IMG/VR virus record: IMGVR_UViG_3300013133_001731
Span: 1-22,620 of that record
Length of the DNA stretch: 22,620 nt
Reading direction: 5' to 3' (one strand)
Source: a virus
Part shown: one piece after another, positions 20,889 to 22,620 of the stretch
Layout of the letters: the number at the start of each line of letters is the position of its first letter
How positions within the stretch are numbered: position 1 is the first letter of the stretch
Position numbers and translations under genes: made by a program
The notes under the pieces: generated by a model
What the model saw: the letters and a program-made list of their open reading frames with translations, nothing else
The model's database searches: none
What the model was told of the DNA's origin: nothing

Positions 20889-21806
20889 TTATTTAGATTT
20901 CGCAATAATTTTTGCTAGAGTTTGCCCACCTCTCAATGAACTTATTTCTCCAGGTTTTTGTATTTCCCACCATGATATTCCGGACACATCTCGACTTTGA
21001 AAAATGATATGATATCCCATATCGAATATCATGGGTTTTAACATAGAACCAGAGATATAAGAATTTACATTGGATTCTGCCAGACTTATTTCGTGACTAT
21101 AATCGCAGTCGTTGAAACTAAAAGAACAAATTCCTCCGGGTTTCAACAGTTGATATATCTGAATTAGATATTGTTTGACTTGATCAATGTCTTTGTAGTT
21201 GAAATAACACAACGCAGTTATCAGTCCAAAATTACCAATGGGCAAAGGATGTAAAAAATTTTCTCGTGTGTGATCGATCACATAGGGGCGTAGTCTCTGT
21301 TGAAAAGCTTCGGGAAAAGTTGACACTGACACATCTAATAGTGCTCGATCGAGATCTACTAGATATAAAGGATTACATGACACCATAGCACGTATATCAT
21401 CCAGTGCACTGGGTCTAAAAATCAATCCCGAAAAAATCCAATCACTGTGAGATTTTAATTTATTGACAATCAATTGATGTGTCTGTGGACTGAGTTTCCA
21501 CCGGGTATTTGTTATGTAGTTGTAATCCTCGATGAGAATTTTTCCAAAAAATTCTCGACTTTGGTTTAGATATTTTTGTTGCAATGAACTTATTTGTTGG
21601 TCTAGACTGGCAATTTCTTGGTCGATTCTCGTTGAAAATAATTGATCAAGATCTTGATATTTACTGTCAATGTCATGAAATTTTTCTTTCAAATAATCAT
21701 TGATGTAAAACAATGTAGCTCGATTTTTTTGTCCTGTAGTCAAGAAAAAATTTTCTTTGAGATCATGTAATTTTTTTCTTTGAGCAACGATTTCGCTGAG
21801 TTTCAT
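20889..21806 (-). CDS. Methyltransferase-like protein with N-terminal coiled coil, between polymerase and clamp
   Basis: This 305-residue protein has a charged helical N-terminus (about 40-85, IDQEIASLDQQISSLQQKYL, coiled-coil-like) and a class I methyltransferase-like C-terminal part. NPLYLVDLDRALL (about 145-157) resembles the acidic strand 2, FGLITALCYFNY (193-204) motif IV, and IYQLLKPGGICSFSFNDCDYS (217-237) the post-motif. The Gly-rich SAM loop expected before NPLYLVD is degenerate (SGLIFRPSALDDIRAM), so SAM binding may be weak or lost. The ATG shares one base with the polymerase stop (TAATG), so it is translationally coupled to the replication genes. The target is unknown; a replication accessory or DNA/RNA-related role is possible. 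Confidence 0.7.
   Translation of the reverse strand: MKLSEIVAQRKKLHDLKENFFLTTGQKNRATLFYINDYLKEKFHDIDSKYQDLDQLFSTRIDQEIASLDQQISSLQQKYLNQSREFFGKILIEDYNYITNTRWKLSPQTHQLIVNKLKSHSDWIFSGLIFRPSALDDIRAMVSCNPLYLVDLDRALLDVSVSTFPEAFQQRLRPYVIDHTRENFLHPLPIGNFGLITALCYFNYKDIDQVKQYLIQIYQLLKPGGICSFSFNDCDYSHEISLAESNVNSYISGSMLKPMIFDMGYHIIFQSRDVSGISWWEIQKPGEISSLRGGQTLAKIIAKSK
20890..20897 (-). promoter_or_regulatory. Possible late-type box TCTAAATA before the clamp gene
   Basis: The minus strand reads TCTAAATA at the end of the methyltransferase-like gene, two bases from TATAAATA. CTAAATA-type boxes occur in some marine T4-like phages. A TATAAT also lies shortly downstream, but I see no -35 match. The clamp gene is expected to be early, so this may be chance in AT-rich DNA. 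Confidence 0.25.
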
Positions 21807-22620
21807 TATTCCAGTTCAAATAAAAGATTAAATGTATCACTGGTATTGGTGCTGTCTTTTAAATTCCAATTCAATACACCCAACAAGTTTTCTACTTTTT
21901 GGTCGACAATAGTGGATTCCATACCCGACTCGTCAAAGGGCAATTCTCGAAACCAGTCTGGCAATCGAGATTCGTCAGTAGGATAACCCACACTGGTATA
22001 ACCCAATGGGTTGGGGCGCAGTTTGCAAACAATGGTTTTCATACCATCCACAATTTGCATACTGTAGTTGTCGCTGTGCATACGTCTGAGATTATTCCAA
22101 TTCAATGCAGCACGAACATGACCGGGCATATTGGCTCGTCCTAGTTGTTGTTCTTTGCGACTGTAATTAGTGAGATTGTTGACTCGTTTGGGTGTGCCTT
22201 TTTCCCATGGCGGTCTCTGCGAAAACTCATTTTTGAATTCTCGAATTTTGTCCACAATTGAATCTTGTTGAGCTCCGGTCAATACTGACTTCAAAATTTC
22301 ATTGAGAAATTCCTGAACCACTTTGGGAGTATCACTGCGTTTCAAATCCAATCCCATGGCTTTGATTTTGCCAGGTTGTTGATCAGTGTCATATCGTCGA
22401 CCCTCTTTGTCGTAATACAGCAATGCATAGCGTTTCTTGGTGATAAACAAACCTCGCACTGCCACTATTTCTCGGCCACAGCGAATCACTGATCCCCGCT
22501 GTGATGGGCAATTAAATGCTTGACTCATGTATTCAGGAAAACTGTCATTGACTAGATCTGCAATATTATTGTAGACATCGACGGCAATATCTCGATTCCA
22601 TTGAGTAACACCGTTTTCAA
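21806..22620 (-). CDS. 43: T4 gp43-like family B DNA polymerase, C-terminal part (5' end outside window)
   Basis: The frame stays open through the internal Met at 22528 to the window edge, giving about 271 visible residues. TKKRYALLYYD is the family B Lys-Lys-Arg-Tyr thumb-side motif. The next block, MGLDLKRSDTPKVVQEFLNEILK, matches the gp43 MGxxxxxSSTPKxVQ segment. The thumb helices are followed by LPFDESGMESTIVDQKVENLLGVLNW. The tail SDTFNLLFELE resembles the gp45-binding C-terminal peptide of gp43/RB69 polymerase (LFDMF), and the predicted clamp is encoded two genes downstream. Palm motifs with the catalytic Asp residues lie upstream, outside the window. Confidence 0.93.
   Translation of the reverse strand, partial: ENGVTQWNRDIAVDVYNNIADLVNDSFPEYMSQAFNCPSQRGSVIRCGREIVAVRGLFITKKRYALLYYDKEGRRYDTDQQPGKIKAMGLDLKRSDTPKVVQEFLNEILKSVLTGAQQDSIVDKIREFKNEFSQRPPWEKGTPKRVNNLTNYSRKEQQLGRANMPGHVRAALNWNNLRRMHSDNYSMQIVDGMKTIVCKLRPNPLGYTSVGYPTDESRLPDWFRELPFDESGMESTIVDQKVENLLGVLNWNLKDSTNTSDTFNLLFELE

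Noticed and set aside
20858-20905. Longer sliding clamp start at 20905
   Set aside because: It overlaps the methyltransferase-like gene and lacks a ribosome site, while the ATG at 20857 has a perfect AAGGAG.

Overview
This window looks like part of the genome of a T4-like (myovirus-type) bacteriophage of a Gram-negative, probably aquatic, host. The evidence is the C-terminal end of a T4 gp43-type family B DNA polymerase, a gp45-like sliding clamp, a T4 RNase H/FEN-type 5' nuclease, T4-type late promoter boxes (TATAAATA and close variants), small homing-type endonucleases, and a dense one-strand layout with many 4-nt ATGA overlaps. The DNA is AT-rich. The phage also encodes a signal-peptide-bearing outer-membrane barrel protein, which points to a Gram-negative host. 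I see no photosynthesis genes, tRNAs or CRISPR array. The host cannot be named from the sequence.

Layout: all genes but one read on the minus strand, so the operons run from high to low coordinates. (1) 22620-20132: replication block, with DNA polymerase (cut by the window edge), a degenerate methyltransferase-like protein and the sliding clamp. (2) 20113-18587: a Vsr/PD-(D/E)xK-type homing endonuclease with a Mom-like GNAT tail. Its ribosome binding site lies in an 11-bp hairpin whose loop holds a late promoter. (3) 18582-15964: a DpdA-type DNA guanine transglycosylase coupled by ATGA overlaps to two conserved phage proteins and a 32-residue peptide. (4) 15926-8200: a long 7-deazaguanine and nucleotide-modification region. 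It holds a QueD-like T-fold protein, a GT-B glycosyltransferase, FolE, a Bax-inhibitor-1 membrane protein, a QueD variant, a YhhQ transporter, a small membrane protein, a GT2 glycosyltransferase, a methyltransferase, a MazG-like protein and QueE. (5) 8200-4677: small conserved phage proteins, the 5' nuclease and a second MazG-like pyrophosphatase. (6) 4645-1431: a GIY-YIG nuclease, the outer-membrane barrel protein with its own late promoter and terminator, and a large late-promoter amidoligase. (7) 1374-339: a small operon ending in a class II aldolase-like gene. (8) 353-1: on the plus strand, the end of an Ala-Pro repeat protein that converges on the aldolase gene.

How it fits together: FolE, QueD and QueE would make 7-carboxy-7-deazaguanine from GTP, YhhQ could import related bases, and DpdA would swap guanine in phage DNA for a 7-deazaguanine, a known anti-restriction strategy. 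No QueC or QueF is visible here, so the final base is uncertain. Candidates are CDG itself, a decarboxylated form, or preQ0/preQ1 made with host or off-window enzymes. Two glycosyltransferases and a methyltransferase are threaded through the same operons, which makes a further-decorated base a testable possibility.

Regulation is unusually legible. Three near-perfect sigma70-type promoters, all with 17-bp spacers, face genes with no Shine-Dalgarno sequence. Several T4-type late boxes precede genes with strong ones. Family names rest on motifs read by eye, without database searches.
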